A stretch of DNA of 64,000 nucleotides from Oscarella lobularis (taxonomy: Eukaryota > Porifera > Homoscleromorpha > Homosclerophorida > Oscarellidae), in contig NC_089180.1 of assembly GCF_947507565.1 (NCBI RefSeq), forward strand, positions 3,472,001 to 3,536,000. Direction: 5' to 3'. Below the pieces are notes generated by a model. It was not told the origin of the DNA. It was given only the letters and a program-made list of their open reading frames with translations, and searched no databases. Each line of letters starts with the position of its first letter. Positions within the stretch are counted from its first letter, which is position 1. Positions 10,758 through 22,015 of the stretch are shown here, in pieces. A program made the translations under genes and the position numbers.

Positions 10758-10934
10758 AAGGGAATTCGACGAACTCTATGGACATCACTAAAACGTTTCA
10801 CACTTCCTTTTGCTTCTTTTCATGTAAGCTTGTGTATTTTAATTTTTTAACCTGGACTTTTTGAACTTAAACTTTTTATGAGGTAAATAAAATTTGAGCG
10901 TTTCTTAGAAGAGAAGTTTTATTTCTATATCTTT

Positions 10935-12979
10935 ATTGAATAGGGCGGGGTTATGATAAGGTGCCAGGGCAAGAGATTTCTGCAGCCTTAGAGAGTTGGC
11001 ATTAACAACACACTCCGCGTCGGACGGTTATCGCATCTGCCTCCAGTCGCTCTCTGTTGACCGAAGTAGTTTTCGAGGGGGTCTTGCGAGATGCGTTCAC
11101 TCAGCACGAACAAATTAAGGCTGCTCCGATTCAGGTAAGGAAAAGAGGTACTCAGTCATTTCAACAAATGCTCTCACTATTTCAATGTATTACAATTGCA
11201 TTTCGTATTACAACAACTGCTCACCAGTCATTCTCCAGTCCTGGAGCGTCTCCTGACTAAGCCACAATCGATTCTTCGCGTGCTTTGGAACATCTTTCTG
11301 TGCGTCAACCCAATCGTCCCATTCATCCAAGTAAGTCAAAAAATCGTTCTTGAGCCACTAAAATAAAAGAATGACATGACTTTCTAGCTCTGAACACTTA
11401 AATTTTATTAATTTACTTGAATTCGTTCATCGTCTGGACGTCGATATTCTCTATGATTTGCTCGAGCAATTGACAGGGACCTGACGTTGAGACAGTCAAA
11501 TGCTCTGTTGAAGAACCGGCAGAAACGGGCGGTCTCGGTGCTTCCGTCGACTTTGTAGTGCTCGAGACCATTTGCAACGGAATCACTCAGAGTCTGCAGT
11601 ATGTTATAAATGTTAAGTCTGATTGAAAATTTTTCAGGTCAATTAGTACCTGCGCAGCAAGATCAACCCTCATTCGCGAGTAAGAATTGAGGCGGACGTG
11701 CTCTAATTTCAGCTTCTTCAACAGATACAATCTGGCTGCCGCCGAAGTCTCCTGACACTTTTTGTAAAGCTCCACAATGTGTTCCCAAGTGATCCACTGA
11801 TCGTTTAGCTAAGATTCAAACATGAGACAATTAGTATATATATAGATTGACACTCACTTTCATAGATCTTGTCCCGTTGAAAGGGTAGGAATGCGAAACG
11901 CAATTCCTAGTCGTCTTTAGAAGGTGAGGTGGATCGGATACGAAGAAGATCATCCGATCATCGTTGCTGTAAGGATTCGCTATCTTGAATAGTGGATCAT
12001 TTACTGGCCTTCTGGCGGCATCATGCATGCGGTAAAATTTCCGGTTGGGGCCAGCTCCGTCCGATGTGTCGCAGAGAACTTTGAACGATAGAATTTCCAA
12101 AATTTCTACGGCTTCCCACATTATGGACTTTAGATTTCTCGCGGAGATGCTCGTCGTGGGGAAGTGTGCCCTAGGTAATGAAAGTCCGGAAGTGATACCT
12201 TGAATCATGAGGACAAGCATGTTTGTGGCTACGTCGTTGATCGGTGTCTGGAAAGCTGCAGAATGGCTGAGAGACTTCTCCAGATCTCCCATTTCATTGC
12301 TGATTCGGCCAAGGTCAACAAAGCCGACAATCTCTTGACTTGTTTTGCGGTAGACCGAATCGTTTCTAATCTTCGTTTCGTCGAATACGAGGGCGACGTG
12401 TCTCTGTGCTTCGGAGCAGCCGTCAAGTTGTGCCTCAGCCAGCAGGTGGTCGTTAAGATCGTGGTGAAAGCCACTTTTCTGCTTTGAAAAATTGCTGTAA
12501 TCTTTAAGTGTCCGCTCTGACGGAAGTTGAATCACTCCAGCCGTTCGCATAATGTGATAGGCCGATGAGCTGGCCATCTTTAGGCTGAGCGCCAAACGAA
12601 TCATGACGGGATGCCATCTCATTCCCCATGCGCTTTTCGCGGAAGCGGACTTAAACTGCTGATCCCAAAAGAGTCTTCTGAACGTGCCCTTGGGATAGAT
12701 GTCGTCAATTTTTTCTCCTTGAGAATTCATTACTGATGTGACGTCGTCGTGCAGATCCTGCGGTAATGCAACGCATTTTTCTATGATTGATTTGGCAATT
12801 GACTTTCTCATTTGGGCCAGGTTGCGCTCTAGTGGCGGTTGCCCCGGCTCCCGTCGTCGCGCCGCCGCCTCTACTAGCCTCTGAAACCCAGACTGAGCCG
12901 CGCGTGCTAAAACTTGGTTTCTCAGTCTGGGCAACTTTGTACTGAGCGTCGGTTCCTTTGTCGTAATTGGAGTACCCAT
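10935..12979 (-). pseudogene. P-element-type transposase, near-complete
   Basis: The first exon (12979-about 11875) encodes 370-plus residues. It has WHPVMIRLALSL, LPSERTLKDY, the block ALVFDETKI with GFVDLG, an SDGAGPNRKFY motif and FFVSDPPHLLKTTRN, the RNase-H-like core of P/THAP9 transposases. After short introns come HIVELYKKC...SYSRMRVDLAAQVL, then RFCRFFNRAFDCLNVRS, then WLKNDFLTYLDEW. The last exon has SQDPLENYFGQQRATGG (about 11000-11110) with a one-base frameshift after it. Paired AATAAA signals end it near 10935. No THAP finger is seen upstream. Acidic residues in FDE, SDG and SDPP are candidates for the catalytic set. It converges on the ankyrin/death gene. Confidence 0.75.
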
Positions 12980-13217
12980 TACGTCACTCTTTTCTTATTG
13001 GCACGCGACTTCCCGACCTCTGTTGGGAAGCAGCCGAAGACGTCATGGCCGCTAACGATGGCGACACACGTTGACCGACTTCTACGTTTAAACAAGAACG
13101 ATTGCTTCGTCCACCCATGGCTAACGCTAACGTTGCGCTACACGGTCCTAATTTGATAATGAAGTTCGTCGCTGATTGTCCACTCTCTCAGCGAGGCTCG
13201 TCGCTGATTGGTTTATT
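12980..13217. other. Intergenic, no gene seen
   Basis: Presumed 5' flank of the P transposase. I could not find terminal inverted repeats or a THAP-finger exon here. Confidence 0.4.
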
Positions 13218-13463
13218 TTGCTGAGCGAACGTATTGGGTAAGATCCCTTAGAGAATTATTTTGGTCAGCAGCGAGCCCGATGTGGGAGGAACGACAACCC
13301 GTCAGTCGCGGAAAGCCTAAGCAACGCGGCGTCACTAAGAGTCTAGGGGTCTGTCGCTCAGCTGCCACTACGTGGAAATTTAAGTAGTCGTCGTCGCCTG
13401 TTTCCTGAAGAGATCGTAGACGCTACTCCCCTTCCTAAACGCCGCAAGAGCGATTGCTCGTAA
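13218..13463 (+). pseudogene. P-element-type transposase, last exon only (copy B)
   Basis: The frame reads LSERIG-stop-DPLENYFGQQRARCGRNDNP, then a second stop before GSVAQLPLRGN, a basic tail and a terminal TAATAA followed by AATAAA. Two nonsense codons show it is dead. It ends 28 bp from the stop of ORF2 copy 3 on the other strand, the same tail-to-tail layout as at 5.0 kb. Confidence 0.65.
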
Positions 13464-13491
13464 TAAGTATTATTGAAATAAAGAATCAGTA

Positions 13492-14460
13492 TTATTGAAA
13501 TAAAGAATCAGTACTCAAATTCTTGCAAAAACTCTTTCCTTTTGCTGCCAATGTCTTCTTTGCTGCCTTGTAGCGCTCCAGCCATAAAGATGCAAAAGAA
13601 AAGCCTCTTGTTGTAACCCAGACCTGCACCAGTTCCTGCAAGACTCTTTTTCTCACCTCTTCATTAGTAATTCTTGCGCCAATTCGATTCCAGCCACGTT
13701 GCACTTCGCGATCACAGAGAACAATATTCTCCGTGTCTTTATCCCGTTGATTGGCAAGTTGTCGAGGTAGAAATTCTCGAACGAGCGTTTCAAGTTGCAG
13801 AAAAAGAAGCTACACTTCGGTATTGACGCAAAATAGTCCACCTCTGTCGACCCTGCGAATCCACTCAACTGTGTACTCCTTCAGCAGTCCTTCAAGACTG
13901 TCAGGCTCATTCGCCTTAAAAAGTGACGCCAAGCACTCGACAATGAAAACACTGTCAGTATTTTCAGATTTTTTCTATACTTCGAAATTAGCTTAAAGAA
14001 GACGTAGCCAGCAGCAAAGCGCACGGCATTCTCCTTGTCATCCGTCAGTGGGCCTTGGTCAGCAGCTAAGATTTTCTTCTGCCGCGCGCTTTCGGCTTCT
14101 AAATCACGCATACTTGCCAGAAGCAGGTCCTGAAATACTCTTCGATTGACCGACTGTGACAGAAGGGGGGTCTTGATAGGGGATTCCCAAAGCGATGTAG
14201 AGACGCCCCCTCGTCTCCCGGAAACGCTGCGTCAACGAAAAGAAGACTGTGAGCACGTTCTCTAAAGCCTGACGCCTTCCCTTTGTGAAGCACTCGGCCA
14301 TGGAACGCTGCAGTTCGGAAGCAAAAAAACCGAAAACGTCGCTATCTGACGCTTCCAAAATTCTGCGCGCGTGGTCGTTTGCTTCTTTTTGACGACTTGA
14401 AGGTTTTTCACAGAGTTTTGCGGCGAGAACATCGTTGAGACCCTTGCGTACCGCATCCAT
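13492..14460 (-). pseudogene. ORF2 copy 3: unnamed P-associated protein
   Basis: The start ATG at 14460 is 30 bp after the shared leader. The frame encodes MDAVRKGLNDVL, MAECFTKG and LYIALGIPYQDP. After a frameshift near 14150 it continues SQSVNRRVFQDLL, LTDDKENAVRFAAGYVFFKL, YTVEWIRRVDRGGLF and finally VWVTTRGFSFASLWLERYK. It is the best preserved copy for the middle motif VDRGGLF. At least two frameshifts split it. I have no function for it. Convergent with P copy B. Confidence 0.6.
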
Positions 14461-14490
14461 TTTCTTGTCCCACGCCTAGCGCATAAAAGT

Positions 14491-14540
14491 ATCACGTGAC
14501 TACGGGAGTTGCCTATCCCCTTTCTCCTCTATCTATGCTG
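14491..14540 (-). promoter_or_regulatory. ORF2 leader / probable element terminus, copy 3
   Basis: 50 bp; on the minus strand CAGCATAGAT at the outer edge and GTCACGTGAT next to the gene, with 30 bp to the ATG. It is inverted relative to copy 2, so the 7467-14540 interval is bounded by inverted copies of this sequence. Confidence 0.65.
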
Positions 14541-14699
14541 TAACGTCGTCGTCTATGACTCCATTTTGCACAAGCCTTATTTGGATCGCTTTGTGTGTCA
14601 TGTGTCATCACTGACGTACATTGTTTGAACGCACATTCGGGTACTCCGGAGCTTGTTCAAACACGCTTGCCGTGAGCCTCGTGGAGTCGTGGTAGCTCG

Positions 14700-17457
14700 C
14701 CACCGAATCGCGTGCTGTCGTTTCTCAACGACTCGACGGATTTCCTCGCCAATATTCGGAAGTACAATTCGGCTTTCAACATGACTTCCATGGGATTCAA
14801 TCAGATTCACTTCTCAGGAGGTTAAACTCCGTGTTTCAAGGTTCAAGGACAAGTATACCACCGAATTGGCGGCCTTTTCCCACGACAAAACAGCGGTCCC
14901 CAATTTGCTTAACTCTAATTTGTTGGTGACGAGCACATCGAAGCATTTCTACGAAACAGCATCATCCCAGGCCTCGATGATGACATTCATTTACACTTGC
15001 AGAGAATGTTGCACGTCAACAATGCTTACGTCCGCAGCTTGAAAAAAGCGCGCGATTTTTTTTTCCGAACACGGAGAGGAGTACAAATTGGGTATTGACG
15101 CAAATGAGCGACCCACTAACGCCCACCGAGGGCGATATAATGCTCCTTCCTGCGAAGAGGTTGCAGTGTTGATGGCAAACGAAAAATACGGCAGGAGAGA
15201 CAATGTTCTCCAGTATGTGGATGACGGACATCTCGACCGCATTTCAGAAACGCACCGAAGCTACGACCCTCTGCAGTATCCAGTTCTTTTTCCCAAAAGA
15301 GAAGACGGCTACTCGATTGACTATCGTACCAGCAAAGACCGAAAGGTATCCTCTATGCAATTCTACAGCCATATGCTTATGATTCGGCGACTACCTAACT
15401 TCAATACTTTGCACCGCTGTCGAAGGCTAATGCAGCAATTCGTCGTTCACATGTACGTCAAAGTCGAAACTGAGAGACTTAACTTACTCAGAAGAGATCA
15501 GAAAAAGTTAAGAGCTAAGACCTACTCCGACTTCACCGACGCTATACTGCAAAACGACGAAGATCCGGACAACATTGGACAGAAAATTATACTACCCAGC
15601 GCTTTTACGGGCGGGCCACGCTACATGCATCAACGCACCCAGGACGCAATGACCTACGTCTGCACGTTTGGGCGACCTTCTCTTTTCATTACGATGACGT
15701 GTAATCCAAAATAAAAAGAAATTAAAAATGAACTTTTCACAACGCAGATAGCAAACGACAGGCCGAACATCATTGCACGAGTCTTTAACTTAAAAAAGAA
15801 GGCGATTATGAAGGACTTGACGAAGAAGATTTTTTTAGAAAAGTTCAAGCGCACGTCTGCTCGATTGAGCGGCAAAAGAGAGGACTTCCACACTCTCACA
15901 CGCTGCTATGGCTTCAAAAACCAATACGCTCCGAAGACATAGAGATTCCATTATATCGGCTGAAATACCAGATAAGGCTACAATCCCTCGCCTATACGAC
16001 ATCGTGACATCCAACATGATACACGGTCCCTGTGGAGAACTGAATCCCAACGCCCCCTGCATGAAAGATTGACAATTTAGCAAGGGTTTTCCAAAGCAGA
16101 TTATTAGTGAAACGCAATACTCAAACGACGGATATCCCCTTTACCGCAGACGAAAACCTGGCGACGGCAGAAACACAACAACTCGAAAGGTGCTCGGCCG
16201 CGATGTGACTATCGACAATCGATGGGTTGTGCCATATTCACCGATGCTCAGCGAAATGTATGACTCTCATATCAACGTCGAGATTTGCAGCAGTGTCAAA
16301 GCAATTCAATACGTCATTAAGTATGTGAACAAAGGATCCGACATGGCTGCTTTTGCTTTACAAAGACGTAATCCGCGTGACGAAATAGACGTATTTCAAG
16401 CAGCACGATACGTCAGCTGCAGTAAAGCCTGCTAGAGACTACTTGGTCATAAAATAAAGGACCGCTATCCGTCCGTGACCACCCTACAAGTTCACCTTCC
16501 AAACGGACAGAGGGTCCTCTTTACCGAAGACACTGCCCTTGACGTAGCCCAAAGCCCGCCAAAAACTAAGCTAACGGCATATTTTGATCTCTGCCAAAAA
16601 CACCGACCTTCAAAAAGAACACCGATAATACCTGACCAGAAGTTTGTCTCTAATTTGCTCTACATTAACGTTCTTGAATTCTTTACCTGGGATGCACAAA
16701 GAAAGGTATGGAATCCCCGAAAACAAGGCAGACCTGCTCCGACTGCGGATGGACAACTAACCAGCTTCAAGAAGTCAGACGTCATCGGACGCATGTACAC
16801 CATCCATCCCAACCAAAGTGAATGCTTCTTTGTTCGTTTACTTCTTCACCACAAAACGGGAGTCTACTCTTTTGATCATCTCAAAACAATTGACGGCGAA
16901 ATCAGAGTCAATTTTCGTGAAGCCTGTCGATCGATGGGACTCCTCGAAGACGATGCGCACTGGTCAACTGCAATGCAAGAAGCTGCTCTGTACGCCACAG
17001 CAAGTGCTTTGCGAACACTATTTGCCGTAATTCTTACCACCTGTCAGCCCTTTTAGCCGAACTCTGGGAAACTTACAAAGAATCGATGACGGAAGACATC
17101 CGCCACCGGTCACGCCAGATGACGTCTCAACTACCATCGGCGCAGGAATTCACTGATGCAATGTTCAACGAAGCCCTTACCAGACTTGAAGACATCGTCT
17201 ACCGAATGAGCGAAAGAAATTTAGAAAACTTTGATTTGCCTACTCCCTCCAGAAAAGGAGCAAGAACTCTCTCTAACGAAATGATTAACGAAACGTCGTA
17301 TAACATTGATGAACTCCAACAACTAGCTGCAGATGGCGAAGTCGCTATGACAGCAGATCAAAAAATAATCTACGACCGAATCAGAATTCTTATTACCGAA
17401 AACAGAGGCGGTTTCCTCTTTATTGACGCTCCTGGAGGCACTGGAAAAAATATCTAA
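14700..17457 (+). mobile_element. Helitron Rep/helicase protein, 3'-truncated and decayed
   Basis: Order of motifs matches a Helitron. The N-terminal domain (FNMTSMGFNQIHFSGG, then VQGQVYHRIGGLFP) is followed by SYDPLQYPVLFP. The Rep domain has FITMTCNPK, an HUH motif [10 protein letters not shown] near 15905, and the tyrosine motif YVIKYVNKGSD near 16320. A linker leads to the start of the Pif1-like helicase, where GGFLFIDAPGGTGK is Walker A. Several stops and frameshifts (near 15715, 16070, 16435, 17055) break the frame. The helicase ends right after Walker A, where a minisatellite starts. Rolling-circle transposition would not be possible from this copy. Confidence 0.75.
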
Positions 17458-17484
17458 TCACCATCGCATTCATATATTTACGGG

Positions 17485-17860
17485 CAGTCTGAGACCCCTA
17501 CTGACACCTACTGAGACCCCGTCTGAGACCTACTGAGACCCCGTCTGAGACCCACTGAGACCCCGTCTGAGACCTACTGAGACCCCGTCTGAGACCCATC
17601 TGAGACCTACTGAGACACCATCTGAGATCTACTGAGATCCCTACTGAGACCTGCTAAGACCCCATCTGAGACCTGCTGAGACCCCATCTGAGATCTACTG
17701 AGATCCCTACTGAGACCTACTGAGACCCCATCTGAGACCTGCTGAGACCCCATCTGAGATCTACTGAGATCCCTACTGAAACCTACAGAGACCCCATCTG
17801 AGACCTGCTGAGACCCCATCTGAGATCTACTGAGATCCCATCTGAGACCCCCACTGATAT
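17485..17860. repeat. CTGAGACC minisatellite with higher-order structure
   Basis: About 370 bp of units near 11 bp (CTGAGACC plus 2-4 variable bases), arranged first as roughly 22-bp doublets and then as a longer repeated block of about 66 bp that recurs with few changes. An open minus-strand frame through it is a by-product of the repeat. Confidence 0.85.
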
Positions 17861-18147
17861 TTTGGCAAAGACAGTGAGAACGCGACAAGTTTTCCGTTAA
17901 TTTAATTTAGACATTTATGACGTTACACAGTTAGCATGCACAAACACATGAAAATTGTTCATTGATATACGCATAGAATTCTACCAGTTTCACTTTATTC
18001 GCTGACAATCGTCACATTCAAATTTTTTCACCTTTTTTTTTATTCCAACGCATGGATAATAGAACCACTACCCGCATAAATCACATGCAATCATTCGCGT
18101 CGCAAAACTTTCAACCTGTCGGCAGATACAGTGAATTGGCATTCTAA
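17861..18147. other. No gene seen
   Basis: AT-rich spacer between the minisatellite and the 3' end of the protease gene. Confidence 0.5.
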
Positions 18148-19665
18148 TCACTTTTCTCTCCGCTCGATGCCTGGTCGCCTGCTTTTTTTAGGAAAGGACG
18201 TGAAATGTCCTTTGTTCAAACAATGGGCAAGGTGATTGCGAAGCGCCGCCTGCTGAAAGGTAAACTTTTCGGGATCATTTCCAAGGGCAACTTCGACGAG
18301 GAAAGCGACGGAGAATGGCCCGCAATCAGATCCTCCTTGCTGTTGTTGTACCTGTACCACATTTACGTCCAAGTAGTCTTCATCCGTTCTGTATAGGGCT
18401 GCAAGTTGTTGTTGCAGCGAATTGGATAGGCGGCCCGAAAACAAGCTGTCAAACAGAAAGACTTTTCCGTTCTCATCGGACGTAGTTGCGACCCAGTGGA
18501 TATTTGACAGATTGATAATCTGTAAATTTTTCCTTCGCACAACAATAAATTGCAGTGCTGGGCCCAGCGCCGTGTTTTGAAAGCCTTGCCATTCCCCGCT
18601 AAACTGCTTTGCCATGAGCTCTTGGCTTTCGTTCATGACGTCGCTTGAAAGCCACACTAACCGATTCTTGACCCAGGGAATTTTATCAATGGCGTCTTCG
18701 ACAATTACAACGTCGTCATCATCATCATCATTAGCTCCCGGGCTGCTGCATTTTCTTTTCATTTCTCTTTTTTGCCGTTGGCTTGCTAAACGCTTTCGAA
18801 TTGTAATTGCTTGAGACGAAGAAGACGGACGCGGCGAAGACGGACGCGGCAAAGACGGAGGCGGAGAAGACGGAGGCGGCGGAGACGGAGGCGGCGGAGA
18901 AACGAAGGCGGCAGAGAAGACGGAGGCGGCAGAAAAGACAGCATAGAAGACGGAGGCAGTGGAGGAGGAATAGATAGAAAATTTGATGCGGTATCGAACG
19001 CATCATGACCACTGCTCATCATTGCTGCTGACTCATCTACACATTTATTTATGCAACACAATAGGTCAGATTAGTGTTCGTGAAATTTACCTTATCGGTG
19101 CTTAAGATAACATTTCACAATATTCCTGAGTATTGTAGTCCAAGTCGTGGTTCGCTTGTCCGCCTCTCGAAAATCTTGACTGGGATTTTTGTAAGGGAGT
19201 CCATCTGGCCACCACCTTGGCTTTTTGGACTCGTCGTTCCAAAGCGGTTTACCTCTACCAGTGGTGACCTTCACTAATTTTGGAATCAGTGATTTCAATT
19301 CTTGGATCTTCATGTCATCTGGCTTGACAGGTATGCGCGGCAGCGTTGTTGATTTCTCGTCGTCGTTGTCATCGTTGCAATGTCCATGCTCCGTTGACAA
19401 CAATTTATGAAGATTTCTACGGTTTTCATCAATCCCACGTTGAACAAAATCGGCCAATAATTCGTCACCGTGAAAGTCGAGAGACGTACAGTTTTTTGCA
19501 TACACGGCGCAAGCGACTTGACCTGTACCCTGGAGGAAATAATTGATATGATGGATCACGACATGCACTTATTAAGAGAACTTCACACACCGCCATGTAG
19601 CTATCGACAGCCGCTTTTAGCCTCTCTTCCAAGCGTCGTCGCTTTGCTGCTAAGGATTCTGGCAT
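18148..19665 (-). pseudogene. NRF-1/EWG-type DNA-binding domain joined to Ulp1 (C48) protease
   Basis: The start is MPESLAAKRRRLEERL at 19665. A 61-bp GT/AG intron leads to GTGQVACAVYAK and the DNA-binding core KVTTGRGKPLW, KPRWWPDGLPY, TTILRNIVKCYLKHR, closely following NRF-1. A TAA then sits two bases before a 55-bp GT/AG intron. Splicing opens DESAAMMSSGHD, a Pro/Ser-rich repeat (one frame change), and the protease. The protease has a SUMO-interacting-like VVIVED after six Asp, then NIHWVA (His), FLFDSLF (Asp), QQQQGGSDCG (Gln, Cys). All four catalytic positions of a Ulp1/SENP peptidase are present. AATAAA near 19042 may alternatively end a separate NRF-1-like transcript. Confidence 0.6.
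18811..18965. repeat. GACGGAGGCGGC imperfect repeat in the linker
   Basis: Purine-rich triplet/hexamer repeat encoding the Pro/Ser-rich linker on the minus strand. Frame changes between its ends account for the different open frames seen there. Confidence 0.75.
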
Positions 19666-19770
19666 GCCTTTAGAACTTTGGGACAGCTTCAAACTTTGGA
19701 AAAAATTTTTATAACTGCGCCGTGTGCCAGAAATGCGCATGCGCTAAAAGGGCTTTACTCGCGCGCTATC

Positions 19771-21964
19771 ATTATGTCGAAGGAACGCAGTTTTCACATT
19801 GGGATGACTGCAACGCAAGTCACGTTAAATTCGTCAGTGGAACTCAGGCAGGACGTCGACAACCACCTATTGCAAAAGAACGGAACGACAAAACTTGCTC
19901 CGTCTCTACCTGTTCAACCTGTACTGCGTACTACCATTGTCAAACAAGACGAACGTTTGCACACATCGTTTGTGCCAGTATCGACATTACCTTTGCTGAC
20001 AAAGCCCTCGATGGATGTCAGGAAAGGTAGCAATAGAAGCCTCTCTATAAGAAACAAAACAACAATGGCAGCGTTACCTAAGGCAACATTTGCGATTGCA
20101 AAATCTGAAATGGCTTCTAAATTAAGGGAAGGACGAGTAGGGCCAATTAGAATACGTACGACGAAAAGAACATTCGATTCACCGTACAAACGTGAAAGTA
20201 GTTCCTTAATACCGGTTAGCTGAATATGCGCGTGCATTACGGAATGATTGACTGTGCAATTTCTTTCCGTTTTTAGAAGCAGTCATCATTCATTGCTCTC
20301 AATAGGGCGGAAACATACATCATGGAATTGCGAAGGTCAAGAAAGCTTGTTCGACTATCAATACCTGGCTGGTATCCTTTCGCTGAGGAAGCAAGCGAAA
20401 CAACTGTCAGTAAACGATATGTCCTCGTTCATCTGGACGCTACCACCTCAACGTGCACCTGCACAGCACTAAACACATCGCATTGCGTGCACATAAAAGT
20501 TGCAGAAAAAATTTTTGGAACGTCTTTTGAAAACGACCACCAATACCATTACAAGTCCACAGCTGAGGGAAACGTTGCTGTCGACAAAGCAACAGAAAAT
20601 GTGTACGCCGTATTTGATGGCATCCGGTACAGCGTGATATACAAGAAAAGAAACGGCAACCTGCATTGTTCTTCCTGCACCAATATACCACAACGGTGTA
20701 AACACACAAAAATTTTTATTGAATGGGCCGAAATTAATGATGTGCCCCTGTGTGACGCTCCTCAAAGTGAGAACCCAGAAGTCGCTGAGAGACTTTGCCT
20801 GTCAAAGATGCACCTGACATATCCGCCATCACCGCAACAGCAAAAGCTATTCAAAAAAATTTCTCAAACAGTTGCGCTATTCAGCAGCAAGAAAACGTTA
20901 GCACCGGACATAGAGTTTGGAAAAGAATTCTGTCAGCATGAAAACAAGTGGTCGACAGTTGATCCAATAGTTAATAATTGGATTAGATGTGAAAAACCGA
21001 CATTGTACTTGCTACATAACACAGAGAAATTATCTGTTGCAGGTTAGAAAGGGTATTTACATTTCTGCCTTAATTAACATGTTAACGATGTTGTTGGTAG
21101 TGTGCTACAGAAAAACCGTAGGTGAGTGCTCCTGCATTTTGGATTACGACGGAAAAGACGACGCAGTTATGAATGTTGATAGAAGGCACCTAGTCCATCA
21201 TCAACTACTCTATCACTACCTTCATCTCATGATGGAAGGCCGGAATCCGCTTGCTGCATTCGGGAGGTAAAGTAAACCAATGAAAGTAAAAAAATTAACT
21301 ACGGACAGCATATACATATTTCTGCAGGACTCTGCAGAGAGATTTTACCGTTATGCTGGACAACGATGCAATTCCGTACCACATCTTGAGAAAGGCGTGG
21401 CTAGGATTTATTTACGGGATGACTAACAACCTCGACGCAAAACGCCTATTTAGTTGTCCAGAATGTGGACAATACCCAAAAGCATTATCATTCGATTGCA
21501 TGACACTAGGTTGCCGGAGGGACTTGATGACAATGATGCAAGATAACGAAGAAAGGGACATTCATGACGTACAACCCGAAGTACGAGGTAGCATCTATCA
21601 ACAACGAGTGTGCATTGTCAGTTCAAAAGCCAGGAAGTTACTTTCGCAAATGGCAAAGACAGGGAGGCATCTAGACAAAAGTGAATTTGCTACATTACTA
21701 TCTGAGTTACGAAAAGGGAACCTTCACACTCTTGTGCCACTTCTGACATATTTGCGTGAAGACATTATGGTCATTGCTGATCCATTTGCAGATTTATTTA
21801 GAAACGTAGCAAAGGCGTCTTCGGCAACCGGATTGGTGCAAATGTCTGGATCAGACCGCGATTCTGTGCGTGGAAGACGCATAGCCTCTAAATTCTGCAA
21901 GAAAGAAGAAATCTCGTCTGAAGAATTGAAACTGCTACTGAAAGTCGCACCCTGCATTGCCTAA
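19771..21964 (+). CDS. SWIM / HMGXB3-like protein (KDZ-type TE-associated)
   Basis: The first exon from about 19771 is not recognised. The second (20277-21044) has a SWIM-like CTCTALNTSHCVH and a second Cys cluster CSSC..RCKH. A 60-bp intron (GTTAGA...GGTAG) joins it to YRKTVGECSCILDYDGK and YHYLHLMMEGRNPLAAF. After another intron comes FSCPECGQYPKALSFDCMTLGCRRDLM. This order matches metazoan HMGXB3-like proteins related to KDZ/Zisupton-type transposons. The gene starts about 106 bp from the divergent NRF-1-like gene. Its C-terminus falls at a short TTAGGG tract, which suggests truncation. The N-terminal exon frame is uncertain. Confidence 0.55.
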
Positions 21965-21979
21965 GGGTTAGGGTTAGGC
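21962..21979 (+). repeat. Short interstitial TTAGGG tract
   Basis: TAAGGGTTAGGGTTAGG lies exactly at the stop codon of the HMGXB3-like gene and about 35 bp before the next transposase start. Two and a half telomere-like units. Confidence 0.6.
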
Positions 21980-22015
21980 CATTGATGGCAAAAACGACGC
22001 AAGGTTCAAGAGAAA

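Noticed and set aside
11831-12979. P transposase exon as a full THAP9 gene
   Set aside because: No THAP zinc finger is present at its N-terminus or in the flank, so I call it P-element-type only.
17607-17888. Repetitive 93-codon minus ORF
   Set aside because: It is a by-product of the CTGAGACC minisatellite; no start context or flanking exons.
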